A stretch of 64,000 nt of DNA from Tetraselmis striata (GCA_006384855.1 VCJN01002445.1:98682-162681); one strand, 5' to 3'; positions 22,157-33,553 are shown, counted from the stretch's first letter. Program-made: numbers and translations. Notes: generated from the letters alone by a model not told the origin.

Positions 22157-22623
22157 AGTACTCGGCAGCAGCGGTTAGGTTCCCGGCGGTTGGCCGGTAG
22201 CTGCTGGACGGGTTTGCAATAGCAACGGTACGGGTTTGCGGGGCTAGGTTCAGGTAAGAGGGCCCTTCGCGCTCGTAGCCCCTGTCGCGCGCGTAACGTA
22301 CCCGCGCGAAACTTGGTCGTTGCGAACCAGTTGTAACACGTAGTGTAACAACCGACGGACGCAGAGGTGGTGAAAAGAAAGCGGTTGGTTGAGCCGCCAT
22401 GTGCAGGTGTGTGGATGGTTGAGCCACACGCGGCTATAGCTGTAAGAAGCGCCGCACCGAGGAAGGTCTAAAGGAAGTCTGGAAGGTGGGGGGGGGGGGG
22501 GGGGTCAGGTCCTGACACAGGGCGCTCATCCCGCCGTTGAGCTGCAAGGGTGCGTCTTGCGGCGGTCACCGAAAGGTGGCCTCGCAAAGCTCCAGCAGCT
22601 CCGACGGAAGGCGCCCCACACCG

Positions 22624-23478
22624 TCACTCGTGCTCACCTTCGCGGCCACGCCCGCGTCCCCCGCCTCGTCCTCGCCCACGTCCACGACCTGCAGCTGCAG
22701 CCGCCACTCGAGCAGTAGCGGTCGCCTTTGCGCTGCGGGCAACGGTCGCCTCGAAGACTCGGCGCTCGTAGTCCCTCATGAGGTCCCCAAAAATCGCAGA
22801 AACCATATGCTCCGAAGCAGGCTGAAAGTGTTGGGCTCGCAGCACGTCCAGAACACCTTGGTCACCGTGCACACGCTTGATCTCATTTAGCCTCCGCAGG
22901 AAGGCCAAACGAAACCGAAACGCCTTGTCGATGGCCTCGGCGTGGTTCCGAGCTCTCGCGAGGTAAGGGGTGAAGTCCTGGTTGGTGACAGGGACGTAGG
23001 GCAGCAGCTCGTCGATAGCCACGAAAAGTGCGGCCATGTGGGCCCCGAAACACGACATCCACAAATACTCCTCCTGGGCCGGCAGACGCCGGTCATCCTG
23101 CTTGAGGTACTCGTTCGTTAGGTCGGTGCTCAGGGGAAAGAGTCCATGCACTCGGCTGACCGGTCGAACGGCCTCGTAACCAGACTCTGCTCTCTGCAGT
23201 AGTTCTGGCACCGCGAGGTAATCATCCTCGGCAATCGCGGATTTTGCTCCGACACGGCCGCTCTGGGCTAGCTCTAGCAAGTCGGGGCGCTCTGCGGCTC
23301 CCCCGCTGCATGTCGGCTGTCCCGCGACGCGCTGCCCGAAGCCGGAGCCATGTGCCCCCTCTCCATAAGCAACGCGCTCACGAGCCGTCAATTGAGCTAC
23401 AGCTGTAGCCAGCGCTCGCACATATGCTTGCAACGACTCCAGCGTCGGCTCCGCGACGGGTTCTTCTCCATCTGGCAT
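22624..23478 (-). CDS. gag-like protein of PAT-like element
   Basis: About 284 residues from the first convincing ATG (MPDGEEPV). N-terminal Ala/Thr-rich segment, a helical middle (MAALFVAIDELLPYVP ... RARNHAEAIDKAFRF ... FLRRLNEIKRVHG) and a basic Gly-Arg tail (GRGRGRGRGGG) that could bind nucleic acid. The second element copy has the same start (MPDGEEPVVEPTLES). Gag function is inferred from its place before the recombinase and the RGG-like tail; no zinc knuckle is present. The frame is intact. Confidence 0.6.
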   Translation of the reverse strand: MPDGEEPVAEPTLESLQAYVRALATAVAQLTARERVAYGEGAHGSGFGQRVAGQPTCSGGAAERPDLLELAQSGRVGAKSAIAEDDYLAVPELLQRAESGYEAVRPVSRVHGLFPLSTDLTNEYLKQDDRRLPAQEEYLWMSCFGAHMAALFVAIDELLPYVPVTNQDFTPYLARARNHAEAIDKAFRFRLAFLRRLNEIKRVHGDQGVLDVLRAQHFQPASEHMVSAIFGDLMRDYERRVFEATVARSAKATATARVAAAAAGRGRGRGRGGGRGRGREGEHE

Positions 23479-23780
23479 GGTAACGCACGGATGTACGGAC
23501 GAGAATATCACACTCGGGTGGTGAGCCGGGTGTGGTCTTGAACAACCTGGGGTGACCTTTGTCGCAACTGGTTACGAGACAGTTTTTACATCGCTGCGTG
23601 GAACGCAGCGAAAACTGGAAGATGGCAGGCTCAGCTGTTCTGGCTGCTTTTATGTCTACTCGTGCTGCACCCAAAAAGGGCGCAACAACAGATGCCTAGT
23701 TCCCGTACCACTGAGCAGCACTTGTAGCTAAAAGCGGTTAGGTCAAGGGAGGAAACCCCATAAACTAGTTTAGATCATTC

Positions 23781-24427
23781 ATCTGGCGCGGACGCTATCT
23801 CCCGTTACGCGGGTAACCAAACCCAGCATCGTCCTGGCTCTACAATATCGTCTGCCGCGACGGCCGCTGCTGCGAGGGCCGGCCGAGGGAAACCTTGGGA
23901 AACCTGTTGCAGCGGATCGTCTGTCCAGATCGCCAGGAGCCTCACCAGCATATCGCCGCACTACCTGGTACCCACATCGCTATTCGCTACCTGCGCAAGG
24001 GACAGGCTGTTCCCCTAACTCCGCCGTCCTAAGTGGCCGCACCATGGCGTCCTCCGGCTGGCCCGGCTTTCCAGAGGCAGACGATACCCAGGTGGGGTCG
24101 GGGGTCCCGCCTGCCTCGCGCCGTTCGCCGCCAGCGCGCTGTACTTTATTTGGAACAGTTGCTGTGTTTTATACAGTCCAACCCCGCGAGCGGACACCAA
24201 CAACCGGCAGCGGGCCCCCCGGTGAAGTGAGGGGGCGGAAGAGGGGGGTCGACGACGCCACGCCCCTAGTGCATATGTAGTCGCTATATCGCCCGCGTGC
24301 GTCGTATTCGCGCCAACGTCCAGGACGTGCCTGCACGGCGTCGTTATTTGGCCGACCGGGGTGTTGTTTTTTCGCCCTCTCGGGGAAACGTTTCACGCCC
24401 ATTCTTTTGGCTTGCGGCCTGCCGCAG
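23781..24427. other. possible 5' region of the 24.4-28.7 kb gene
   Basis: No secure exon. The sequence cttgcggcctgccgcag at 24411-24427 looks like a 3' splice site for the next exon, so upstream exons may lie here but were not found. The PAT-like element ends 650 bp before that exon and may have separated it from its promoter. Confidence 0.35.
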
Positions 24428-24934
24428 TCGCCTTTTTTCGAGGAGGTGGAGCGCGAGAGGGGCGGCTTTGGCGGGGCAGAGGAGCCGGGCGGCGCGGCGA
24501 CCGCCTGGTTTAACTACCCGCCGGGGCGCGCCAGCTCGCCCTCCATCACTGCAGTCGGCTCCCCCTCCCGCTGGGGCAGCGGCCAGCTGCCCTTCAACGG
24601 GGGCAGCGCGGGGCCCGCCAGCGGCGTGGGCAGCGGGATGCCGGAGGAGACGGACTGGGAGGACTATGAGCCGCGGCTGCCGGAGACTGAGGAGGACCGC
24701 GGCTTTCCGCCGGCGGCGGCGCGAGGCCGGCGCGCGGCGCTGCTGTCGGCCGCAGATCAACCGGGCGCCCTGCCCCCGGGGGCGCTCAGCGACCAGGCAA
24801 GCGCTGGTCAACTCCCAGGCCGGGTGGGGTGGGGCGGGGGGGGGGGGGGGGGGGGGGGGGGGGCAAGCTATAAATATTCACCTGGTGCCCCTTTCCGCGA
24901 GAGCTGCGCAAATCAATTTGCCCCCCCGGGGGGG

Positions 24935-24971
<37 letters not shown>

Positions 24972-27900
24972 ATGCCAGACAGAAGCTGCCGCAGGCAGCA
25001 AACAGTCTTGCTGTCGGAAGTCGTATACAGATAAAGCTATAGTTGTTGTTTTTATAGCCTGCATGCAGCTCCAATGTCAGAGTCTCCTTGGGCTCTTACA
25101 TGGGCGTCGGCTGCTCTGCGTTTCTGTGGCGGAGCTGCGGGAGGGCATGCAGCTATTTGTGCTCATGCGAAAGTGAGTGGCTTTAAAACCGGCTGATCCA
25201 TTGGGTGCTCGGTAGGTGGTGCGGGCTCGTGAGACTGAGCGGGAAGAGGAGGCAGACCGTGCGCGTGAGGCCGATGCAGCGATGGCAGCGCAGCGGGCAT
25301 GCAGCACGGCGTTTGAGGGTGCTGCTCCAGGGCCGCTTCCGCGCGCGCCCAGCGTGGCATTTGCGGAGGGGACCGCGGCGGCGGAAGAGATGCTGGGTGG
25401 GGTGCGGCGCAGCACGCCGCCGCCGCCGCCGCCTCCACGCAGTAGCCTGGACGTCTCGCACTGGCAGATGGGCGGTAGCACAGGCGGCGGTGGCGGGAGC
25501 GGGATTGGGGGTTATCACGGCGAGGGCGTCTTCCACGACGCGCCCCCACGGCAGCCCGCTGCGGTGCCGGCCGTGACGGACATGCACGCTCAACAAGTCA
25601 ACGCCGCCACCGCCGCAGCGGCCGCCGCCCTCGCGCAGCTGCAGGCGGTGCAGGCGCAGCTGCAGGCGGCTGCGCACCCGCTGGGCGCCGCTGACCCGGT
25701 GAGCGCTACTCTTCCCCTGCACTTTCTCCCTTCTTGCCTTGCTACCTCTTCCCTCTCCTCGCGGTATAGCTGAATGCTGTGAAGAATGGTACCGGCGTGG
25801 AGGTCTTCAATGCTGCGTACGGATGACCTGGGAACTACGTCGTGTTTGTGCCATGGCGCTGCTCAAGGCAGGAAGCGCGGGCGGCCACTCAGCCCCGCCA
25901 TAGTTTGCCCGGCTTGCCCTGATTGGTACCCCCCCCCCCCCCCCCCCCCCCCCCGGCCTGGTCCTTCCCCGCCCGCTTCTTCCTCCCCAGCACGCTGGGC
26001 AGGGCTTCTCCATGCCGCCGCCGCAGCAGCAGCAGCAGCAACACCACCACCCGCATGCCTATGCCGCCGTGCCGCCGCCCCCGCATCACAGCTCCAACGG
26101 CAACCTGTACGCTGCGGGCGGGCAGTACGCCGCCATGGGCGCGCCCTACGACGCACCGCCGGAGGAGTCTGCAACCGGAGGGGGCTGGGCCGCGTCACCG
26201 CCGGGGTCGCTGGGGGGCGCGGCGGGCACGTTACCCAAGCGGCAGCTCAGCCGAGGCACGCTGCAGCAGCCGGATGCAGTGGCCCCGCCCGCTCCGGGCA
26301 GCGCCTACCCGCCGTACGACGCACCGCCGCCAGGCTTTATGCACCGGCGCCCCTCGCAGGTACGGGCGCGCATCAAGTATAGACCTCGAACCAAGACAAG
26401 CGGACGATACTTATCCATAATAAGAGCCAATGTGTAACATGCGCCAAGAATACACCCCGTAAAGATCAGATCAGAGTAGATCTGATCCCATTGCAGCGTG
26501 ATCCTGTTCTTTGGAGTACCGGCATGGCATGAATTTGTCGCTTTGGATGTGACGGTTGATGACTTGCAGGTGATCCTGGCGGAGGGGTACCAGGCTGCGG
26601 CGCAGCCCGGGGACAGCTACCCGCAGTACGCGGTGCCCGCGGACGGCGCCTACGCGGACAGCGCGCCCAGCCACCGGCCCCCGCCACGGCCGCCGAGCGG
26701 CTATGCGCCCGTATCCACCTCGCCGAGAGGTGGGGCCGGCGGCGGCGGCTTTGGCAGCCCTGCGTCCACCACCGGCGACACCGCCGTGGGCGACGCGCAG
26801 ACCGAGAAGCTGAAGCGCGAGGTGGCGCGGCTGCAGGGCGAGGTGGAGCGCCTGGACAAGGAGGTACAGCAGCCCCCCCTTTCCTGCATCACTCTCGAGG
26901 CACGACGGTGGACAGTCGAGTCAGCTGTTAGGCCACTTCGGAAAAATGTGGACGCATCAGCCAGTTCATGCATTGCTTCACACCATTCACACCAGTTCAC
27001 GGTTTACTTCACACCCTTTTTTTTTCCTGCAAAATCGAGGTGCGTGAGTACATGCCATCGCTAACTAAGGCATACTGAGATTGCTATTCTGATTACTTCC
27101 GTGCCCGCTTTTTCTCTCTCATGCATGCTTCCTTCCGTACATGCGCTTGAACGATTCGCATCGTTGCTTTTTTTTTATCGTAAGAAGGGCGAGCAGAGAC
27201 AAGATGCTTCAGCCCAAGTACATCGGGATACACCCGCAGGAATAGGCCTAGGCATGAAGAAATGAGTATGTTGCTTCATTATGTCAATGACCCGGCCAAC
27301 CCAATGAACGAAACCAATTAATAGTGGTAGTTCCCTGCCGTGTTACCGCGGCCAAACATGTATCCTCTGGCCAGCGGGTTCGGCGCGGCTTACCGCCGCT
27401 CCCCTCTGCCGCAGGTGGCGCGGCAAAAGTCGCTGCGCGAGGGGGAGCGCTCCGAGTTCACGGACGCCAAGGAGCGCGTGAAGGCGAGCTGGGCAGCGGA
27501 CCGCGAGGACTTTGCGCGCGTGAAGGAGTCGCTCAAGAAGAAGAACGCGGAGCACCACCTCCAGTGCGGCCGGCTGAGCCAGGTGCGCCTGCTGGCTCAG
27601 TGCGCCCGTTGTGCCCCCTGCCAGCGTGTTCCACGAGATCGGTTGGTGCATGGAGCACAGGGATGGAGTGCTCCGCGTCTGGCACCAGGTCCTCGAGATA
27701 ATCCTATGACAACACTCGCTATAGTTCCGTTCACATTTAACCTCAGGCAGGACGGTCTGGTTCTTATTCGCAGTGTGACATTACTGCTTTTGCACCCGTA
27801 TTGAAGATCATGAAGTAAGGGGCTGGACACGGCAACGTGTGACATGCACATGATGGTGCGCCTCCTTGGGCTGATGGAGGTCCGGGCTCCGATCCCGAGG

Positions 27901-28680
27901 GAGGACGAGATGTGGGAGGGATGCAAGAGGTTCTGTTTTGGACGTAGGTTTTAGGTAAGGGCTGGGTCCGCAGGTCGTGGTTTGAGTGTTTTGGGGGGGG
28001 GGGGGGGGGGAGGGGGGGCAGAAGCGCCAGGTAAACGGAAAGTGTTGCTCAAGGTATCAAGCAGACTGGGTACCAGCGTTGTGTTATTTTTAGAATTTGG
28101 CGATGCACCCTTTTCTATCTATTTTGGCGCAGTGTTAATGATGTGTGTTTTGAGTAGACGTCTCGGTAACTGTCCGGCTCCCTTCCCTCGAGCACCCCCC
28201 CCCCCCCCCTCCTGCTGACAGTCCTCTTGCCGGCACTCCCCGGCGTGGCGAAAGGCGGTGAAGGAGGCGGAGGCGGTGGCACGCGGCCTGCGGGACCTAT
28301 GCGCCCGGCATGGCGTGCTGGTACCCGCAGCCCTGGATGGCCCCGGCGCCCCCGTCCCCGCGCCGCCAGTGCCCAAGGAGGCGGAGCCCGCCGCCAATGG
28401 CGGTGCGGCGCTGGCGGAGGCGGCGCCGGCTGAGGCGGCGGCAGCGCAGCCCGACTTGGCGGGGCAGCTCGCAACGGCGCTGAGCCAGCTGTCGATGGTG
28501 TTGGGCAGCCCGCGCGCGGCGGAGACCGCTGCAGCGACGGGCGGCGCTGGCAATGGCGCGGCCGCGGTCGCGGCGGCGGACGCCGACAAGGTGGTCAGCG
28601 CGCTGACGGAGGGGTTAGCGCAGCTGGTCGCGTCCGTGAGCCAGGCGAGCGCCGCAGAAGCGAAGCCCGTCCCGCAGTGA
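24428..28680 (+). CDS. low-complexity/coiled-coil protein of unknown function
   Basis: I do not recognise the family. Five exons join cleanly in phase 0: 25216-25698, 25991-26359, 26570-26863, 27415-27582 and 28255-28680 (stop TGA). An upstream exon from 24428 to about 24826 (SPFFEEVERERGGFGG ... EETDWEDYEPRLPETEEDRGF) is likely but its donor is unclear; a short exon near 25075-25170 (LLHGRRLLCVSVAELREGMQLF) is possible though its phase does not fit. Features in order: acidic/Glu-Arg helix (ETEREEEADRAREADAA), Pro and Gly runs, Ala-Gln helix, polyGln-His (QQQQQQHHH), Pro/Tyr-rich linkers, and a C-terminal coiled coil (EKLKREVARLQGEVERLDKEVARQKSLREGERSEFTDAKERVK continuing into AVKEAEAVARGLRDLC). 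The coiled coil is built across three exons, which supports the model. A trafficking or scaffold role is only a guess. Confidence 0.6.
24836..24969. repeat. two long poly-G tracts
   Basis: G-runs at about 24836-24863 and 24928-24969 (over 40 bases with one C) separated by about 65 bp, in the probable intron after the first exon of the low-complexity gene. Unlike the intron tracts of the other genes these are G, not C, on the sense strand. Confidence 0.85.
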
Positions 28681-30709
28681 GGATTAGGGCTTTAGAATAA
28701 AACCCTAGACCCCATAGGTGGCGGGTGCCTGAACAGCTGCAGCTGCTCCCTCCCACCCCCAGGAGCTCCTCCAGGGAGCTTGTTTGAGACCCTAGCTAGA
28801 CCCTAACTTGAATATAACTCTAGATAACCCAAATACCCAACACAAGTGGTACACACGACTGACGGTCGGTGTATGTTCAAAAATCTACTCAGTGCTCCCA
28901 GTGGGCTTTGCCTCGAAGGGGTGTTAGGTACTCGGGGAAATGGGCATGTCGGCCTCTGTATGCCGCCCCAAGCTGCAGCGCAGGCCAGTAGTAGCTGGAT
29001 ACCACAGGAGCTCAATTTGCAATTGGCAGCCATCATTTTCATCTCCTCCCCCCCCCCCCCCTCTCCCAAAGAGAAAAAACTGCATTTATATGGAAGCGAA
29101 TCAGAATACACAACGAATATCACCCGGGCCTTAATGACTCATTGCTGCAAAGCAATTCATTATTTCCTTCCGCAACCCCAAGTAGTAAATATTACCGTCA
29201 GCTTCAGTATTAACCCTTGACCCCTTCCCCCCCCCTTAATGCACACGCACACACACACACACACGCACACACACACACACACCCCTTTTGTGTGTGTAGC
29301 CCCTTTTGAACGATAGACAAGTTACCTTCATCGTCACTAAAGAGACATATGTGACTCATTGCTGCCAAGCAATTCAATATTTCCTTGATCCCCGAAATCA
29401 AGTAGAAAATGTTGTAGTCAGCTTCAGTATTAACCCTTGCGCCTCTCCCCCTGCCCCCCCCCCCCCCCCCTTAACGCGCGCACACATACACACTTGTAGC
29501 CCCCTTTCAGCGACAGACATTACACTCATGGTCAAGTATAGACAGTGTCCATGACCAGTGGATTAGAAGCAAGGCATCAAAAGATGCCTTCATTGCTTGT
29601 AACACCGCCCAGGCGTCCTCTCTGAGGCTGGGACGCTGCGCAGCAGGCGGGATAACGCTGTGCTCCCGGTGGGGGGGTCAGGGGGAGGGGGGGGGGGGGG
29701 GGGGGGGCATACACCTGCTTGGGGTGTTTGGTTGCCGTTATTCGTGTTGGGAGACAACCAGGGTTGTGCGCAAGTTTTCGTGTGGGACGTTGCTCAATAA
29801 AGAAAAAATCAGTGTAATAGGGTTGAGTGACCCTCAGAACTCACGGACCTTTGGGGGCGCGTACGTGTACCAAGTGGCCAATCGAGGTTTCCCGTTCACA
29901 TGACTTGAGAACGCAACTGAAGTGCACCAATGCAAGTTTGGCATATAAACAGAACGCAATATCATACACACACACACACACACATAAGGATGGGAAAACC
30001 TGTAGAGTTGATGAAATTGCCTCAAGTCCAAGTAAGTTTGCCACTCCGGTAAACCCCACGCAAGTGTACACCTGTTGACATCAGTGTTGGTACACTACTG
30101 CACATGTACAATGTAGCTAGGGGATGCCTTAGTACTTCAGCACATATCCTCATGGGCGGTCCGCCCCAGCATAGCGCGCGCGCACCAGGCACCGCAACGC
30201 CTGCCTAGATGCGTGCGGCGCACAGGTGGGCCTGGTCACTTCTTTGTAACCGGCCACTCTTCGCGCATCACGCTCCCTCCCACAGTCCCCGGCTCGCGCC
30301 GGGATCCGCACAGGGCGGGTTGGCGCACAACAACACCGGATGAGCTTCGCATACAGCCACGTTGTTAACCAGGTCATCATGATTGATAAGGAACATGAAG
30401 TCAGCTCCAAGTGGACGTACGATACACAACCCAGGAAACAACGGATGACACGCTGTTGACTGTTCGATTTGATTTCAGATCGCTACATGTTGCACATTTC
30501 CCAGCAAGTCATCACTCAGAATAGCATGTCGCCGGGCGCCCATCTCCCGCCACCTGTGTTGTCCCTGCTGGCCCCCCCCCCCCGCCCCCGGGGCTCAGGC
30601 GTGAAGACATGCGGAGTGAGTGAGGCAGAGCAGAGATGGGGAGGAGGTAGCGAGGGGCGCTTATTGTTTATTCACTACTGTGACGAAGGAGGCTGAGCTC
30701 CCGTCGAGG
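28681..30709. other. intergenic with microsatellites and a tandem duplication
   Basis: No gene supported in 2 kb. A block of about 160 bp is duplicated: 29130-29225 resembles 29350-29450 (TGACTCATTGCTGC, AAGCAATTCA, TATTTCCTT, GTCAGCTTCAGTATTAACCCTT), each followed by a C-run and a CA repeat. (CA)n at 29240-29284 and 29966-29984; a G-run at about 29670-29707; scattered ACCCTA motifs at 28690-28830. Confidence 0.55.
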
Positions 30710-31891
30710 CTATGCGCGCAGCCCGCTCGCCTGCTGCTCCCTTTCCTCAAGGACATGGGGTGTGTCGGGTGCGGGCAGGGTGTCGCGCAGGTCGCCCTCC
30801 GCCACCCACCCCGCGCTGGCTGCAGGCGCAGGTGCAGGCGAGGGCGAGGGCGCGGGCATAGCTGTGGTAGAGTCGCTGCATGACCGCCGCGGCTCATGGG
30901 ACCCTGCGCCGTGTGTGCCCCTACCAGGCTCGTCCGGCGCTGTCATGCACCTGGCACGCACGCCCCACCCCGACGTCTCGCCGCCTCCCCTACTGCTAGT
31001 CCGGCTGCTGGCTAAGCTCCCGCGCGCCTCCTCGGATGGCCGGCTCAGCCCCGCGCCACCCCAACGCGGCTGCTCCGCCTCCGACTGCTCCGCCGCGTCA
31101 GCGCACCAATCGCGCCGGGAGTGCCGTGGCTCAGCGCAGCCCTCCCCAGCGGCGGGGATGGCGCTGCTTCGGGAGGAGCTGGCGGGGCTAGCAGGCCCGG
31201 AAGCGCCCTTGCTGGCATCGCAGCCCTGCGCTGCCTTGCCCAGCTGAACGAGCGCAGTGGGGGCGGCGGTTTTGAGAGGCAACGGGGCGCTGTCGGAGGC
31301 ACCATGCCTATGCGGCGCTGGTGATATTTCGTTGAACGCTCCCTCACTGACCACAAACTTGGAAAACTCGGTGAAATCGATAACGCCGTTGGCGTCGATA
31401 TCCATCAGCGCGAAAAAAGCGTCGCACTCCGCCTGCGTGAGCGGGTCGCCCAGCGTGGTCATCGCCTCTTGAAACTCGGCGGTGTCGATGCCCTCGTCGC
31501 CATCGGCGTCGAAGAACTCGAAGGCTTTCTGGATCAGATTGCGCTCCATGTCCGCCTCGACCAGGTAGCCGTGCCACAGCGCCACGAACTCGCCAAAGCT
31601 GAGATCTCCGTTGCCGTCCTTGTCGAACTCGGCCACGAGCTCCTTCAGCTGGCGCTCCACCGGGTTGTGCCCCAGGCAGCGCAGGAAGTCCATCAGCTCG
31701 TCGTGACTGATCAGCCCGCTGCCGTCGCTGTCAAACGTCTCGAACTGTTCGCGTAGCACCTCGATCTTGGCGGCATCGATGACATACCGCAGGTGCTCCG
31801 GCACCTCGGCGCTCCGCACCGGCGTGCCGTCCGGGTTGAGCTGCCCCGCTTTTTTCCGCCGCCCGAGGCGCGCGCCGCGCCCGCGCAGCAT
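30710..31891 (-). CDS. EF-hand calcium-binding protein, four EF-hands with long C-terminal tail
   Basis: Single-exon reading frame of 393 residues from ATG 31891 to TAG 30710. The calmodulin/centrin-like N-terminal half has four EF-hand loops at about residues 54-65 (DSDGSGLISHDE), 90-101 (DKDGNGDLSFGE), 128-139 (DADGDEGIDTAE) and 164-175 (DIDANGVIDFTE). All keep Asp1, Asp/Asn5 and Glu12, so Ca2+ binding is expected; loop 3 has Glu instead of Gly at position 6, which is unusual. The N-terminus is basic (RGRGARLGRRKK). After residue 190 the tail of 200 residues is Ser/Ala/Pro-rich with (PS)n/(PA)n and looks disordered; part of it could be intronic, as it is far less conserved in character. A Ca2+ sensor or adaptor; a specific partner cannot be read from the sequence. 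Confidence 0.8.
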   Translation of the reverse strand: MLRGRGARLGRRKKAGQLNPDGTPVRSAEVPEHLRYVIDAAKIEVLREQFETFDSDGSGLISHDELMDFLRCLGHNPVERQLKELVAEFDKDGNGDLSFGEFVALWHGYLVEADMERNLIQKAFEFFDADGDEGIDTAEFQEAMTTLGDPLTQAECDAFFALMDIDANGVIDFTEFSKFVVSEGAFNEISPAPHRHGASDSAPLPLKTAAPTALVQLGKAAQGCDASKGASGPASPASSSRSSAIPAAGEGCAEPRHSRRDWCADAAEQSEAEQPRWGGAGLSRPSEEARGSLASSRTSSRGGGETSGWGVRARCMTAPDEPGRGTHGAGSHEPRRSCSDSTTAMPAPSPSPAPAPAASAGWVAEGDLRDTLPAPDTPHVLEEREQQASGLRA

Positions 31892-33257
31892 GGCGACCCG
31901 CTACGCCCCGCGAGCGTCACGCGGCCCGCCCGTCACGCTAGCGGCTCCTCCCAGCGACGACGGCCGCCGCCATCTACCGCACCCATACACCGCGGGCACC
32001 CGTCCCGCTCCTTGCGCGCTGGCCGGAGATGCGGGCGGTATGCTGGCGCGGTAATGCAGAGCTCTGCGCCGCACTGTCTTGCCTGTATTTGGCTGCGTAG
32101 GTCGGCGCGTAAATGGGTACTGTAACGCTGCTGGAAGGACGTTGCGTACACTGCGCCTGTCAGACGCCCCACCAGCTCAGGTGCGTTCAAGACTCGCCAC
32201 AGAGTCCGCCACCGCCAGACAATGCTGCCTGACTGTCTGGGCACCAGGCGCAGCGGGTAAGCAGCTCTGCTCCTGCTCGGCGCAAAACGCCGGTTGCTCG
32301 GCTGTACGCGTGCACCAGTGTGTCTTTACTTTGTCCCAGTGTCCGCGCCACATCAGCAGCGGCGAGACGGGAGGCGCAACGCTGGAGGTCGGTGCGGGGC
32401 CAACGCTGACTCAGTGCAGCGCCGGCTGGCAGATCGAAGGGGTCAACATCCTTGCTCCACCAACAATTGTAAGCCGGTCAAGCCCGGCTAATGCCTGTTG
32501 GTTCGCGGCGGAGCGGCTCGGTGGCCCGACCTCGGGGTTTCGGGAAGTCCCGGGGGTGACACCGCCAGCAGAGCCCTAGGTCTGACCGAAGTTGTTCTTA
32601 GGGTGCGGCGGCGTTGGGGAACCTAGCCGGCAGCGAGCGCCACCACAAATGGAGCACGCGGGAAAGGGGAGCACACCCCACTGAAAAAGCCACTTGCGGG
32701 TTTGCGTTGAAGGTGACTACGCACGGGGGTGGCTGGGCGTTCAGAGGGTTGCCGCAGAACTGGAGTACCCGGGGGGCGGATGGCGTGCTGGCGAAGAATA
32801 ACTTCCATCACGCAGCATGCGCGGCTGCTGAATACAGTACCTGTACAATGGCGCGCGACTGCGCGTAGAGGCCGGCCTGAGCCCCCTTACCCCCCCCCCC
32901 CCCCCCCCCCGGGCCGGCAGTCACATAAAGATATAGCTGACAGGAGCAGTGCTAAGTAACTGTATTTTTTAAAGAGGACCTTTCTGATTGTCCTTTTAAA
33001 GAGAACCTTTCTGATTCTCCTTTTTTTTTCTGATTCTCCTGAAGGCGATATCAGGTGATTTCCTGATATCGCCTTCTGCTGCTAGCTCATTTTTTAAAGA
33101 ATAAAATAATAGAATTGAATGATAGAGAATCGTGCGTCTGTAGTTTAATTGCATATGAAAGGAAGTAGTAAAAGTAAAGCAGTAAAGTTCGCCCGGGGAC
33201 GTCGGCCGAAGCCGCTGGAAGTATGGAAGTATGTCGGTATGGAGATACCCGGTAGAT
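31892..33257. other. intergenic, includes a perfect hairpin and C-run
   Basis: No gene supported. A C-run (about 20) lies at 32890-32910. Then come AT-rich repeats of CCTTTCTGATTNTCC at 32980-33040 and a perfect hairpin at 33041-33076. The DNA from 33080 to 33257 is AT-rich up to the PAT-like copy. Confidence 0.5.
33041..33076. repeat. perfect 15-bp inverted repeat (hairpin)
   Basis: GAAGGCGATATCAGG, loop TGATTT, then CCTGATATCGCCTTC: 15 bp without mismatch and a 6-nt loop, next to three direct copies of a TTTCTGATTCTCC-like unit. Confidence 0.85.
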
Positions 33258-33553
33258 TCTAAACTAGTTTATGGGGTTTCCTCCCTTCACCTAACCGCTT
33301 TTCAGCTACAAGTGTTGTTCGGTGGTACGGGAACTAGGCACTTGTCGTTGCGCCCTTTTTGGGTGCAGCACGAGTAGACATAAAAGCAGCCATAACAGTT
33401 GAGCCTGCCATCTTCGAGTTTTCGCTGCGTTCCACGCAGCGATGTTAAAACTATGTCGTAACATGTTGCGAGCAAGATCACCCAAGGTTGTTCAAGACCA
33501 CACCCGGCTCACCACCCGTGTGTGATATTCCCATCCGTACGTCCGTGCGTTAC

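Larger units (their letters stand above)
20565..23780 (-). mobile_element. PAT/DIRS-like tyrosine-recombinase element with split direct repeats, no RT
   Basis: On the minus strand: repeat A1 (about 23777-23592, starting AAACTAGTTTATGGGGTTTCC, ending in the palindrome CGCTGCGTTCCACGCAGCG), gag-like ORF, tyrosine recombinase, short repeat B1 (about 20900-20872, AAAACCAGACTTAACTTTGAAATG), repeat A2 (20868-20694), and B2 (20600-20569). A1-ORFs-B1-A2-B2 is the split-direct-repeat layout of PAT-like DIRS elements. There is no reverse transcriptase between gag and recombinase. The second copy at 33.3-34.8 kb has the same ends and also lacks RT, so this is either a non-autonomous subfamily or two related deletions. 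Confidence 0.8.

Noticed and set aside
24015-24300. Coding exons upstream of the coiled-coil gene
   Set aside because: No frame with splice sites and phase that fits; composition uninformative.
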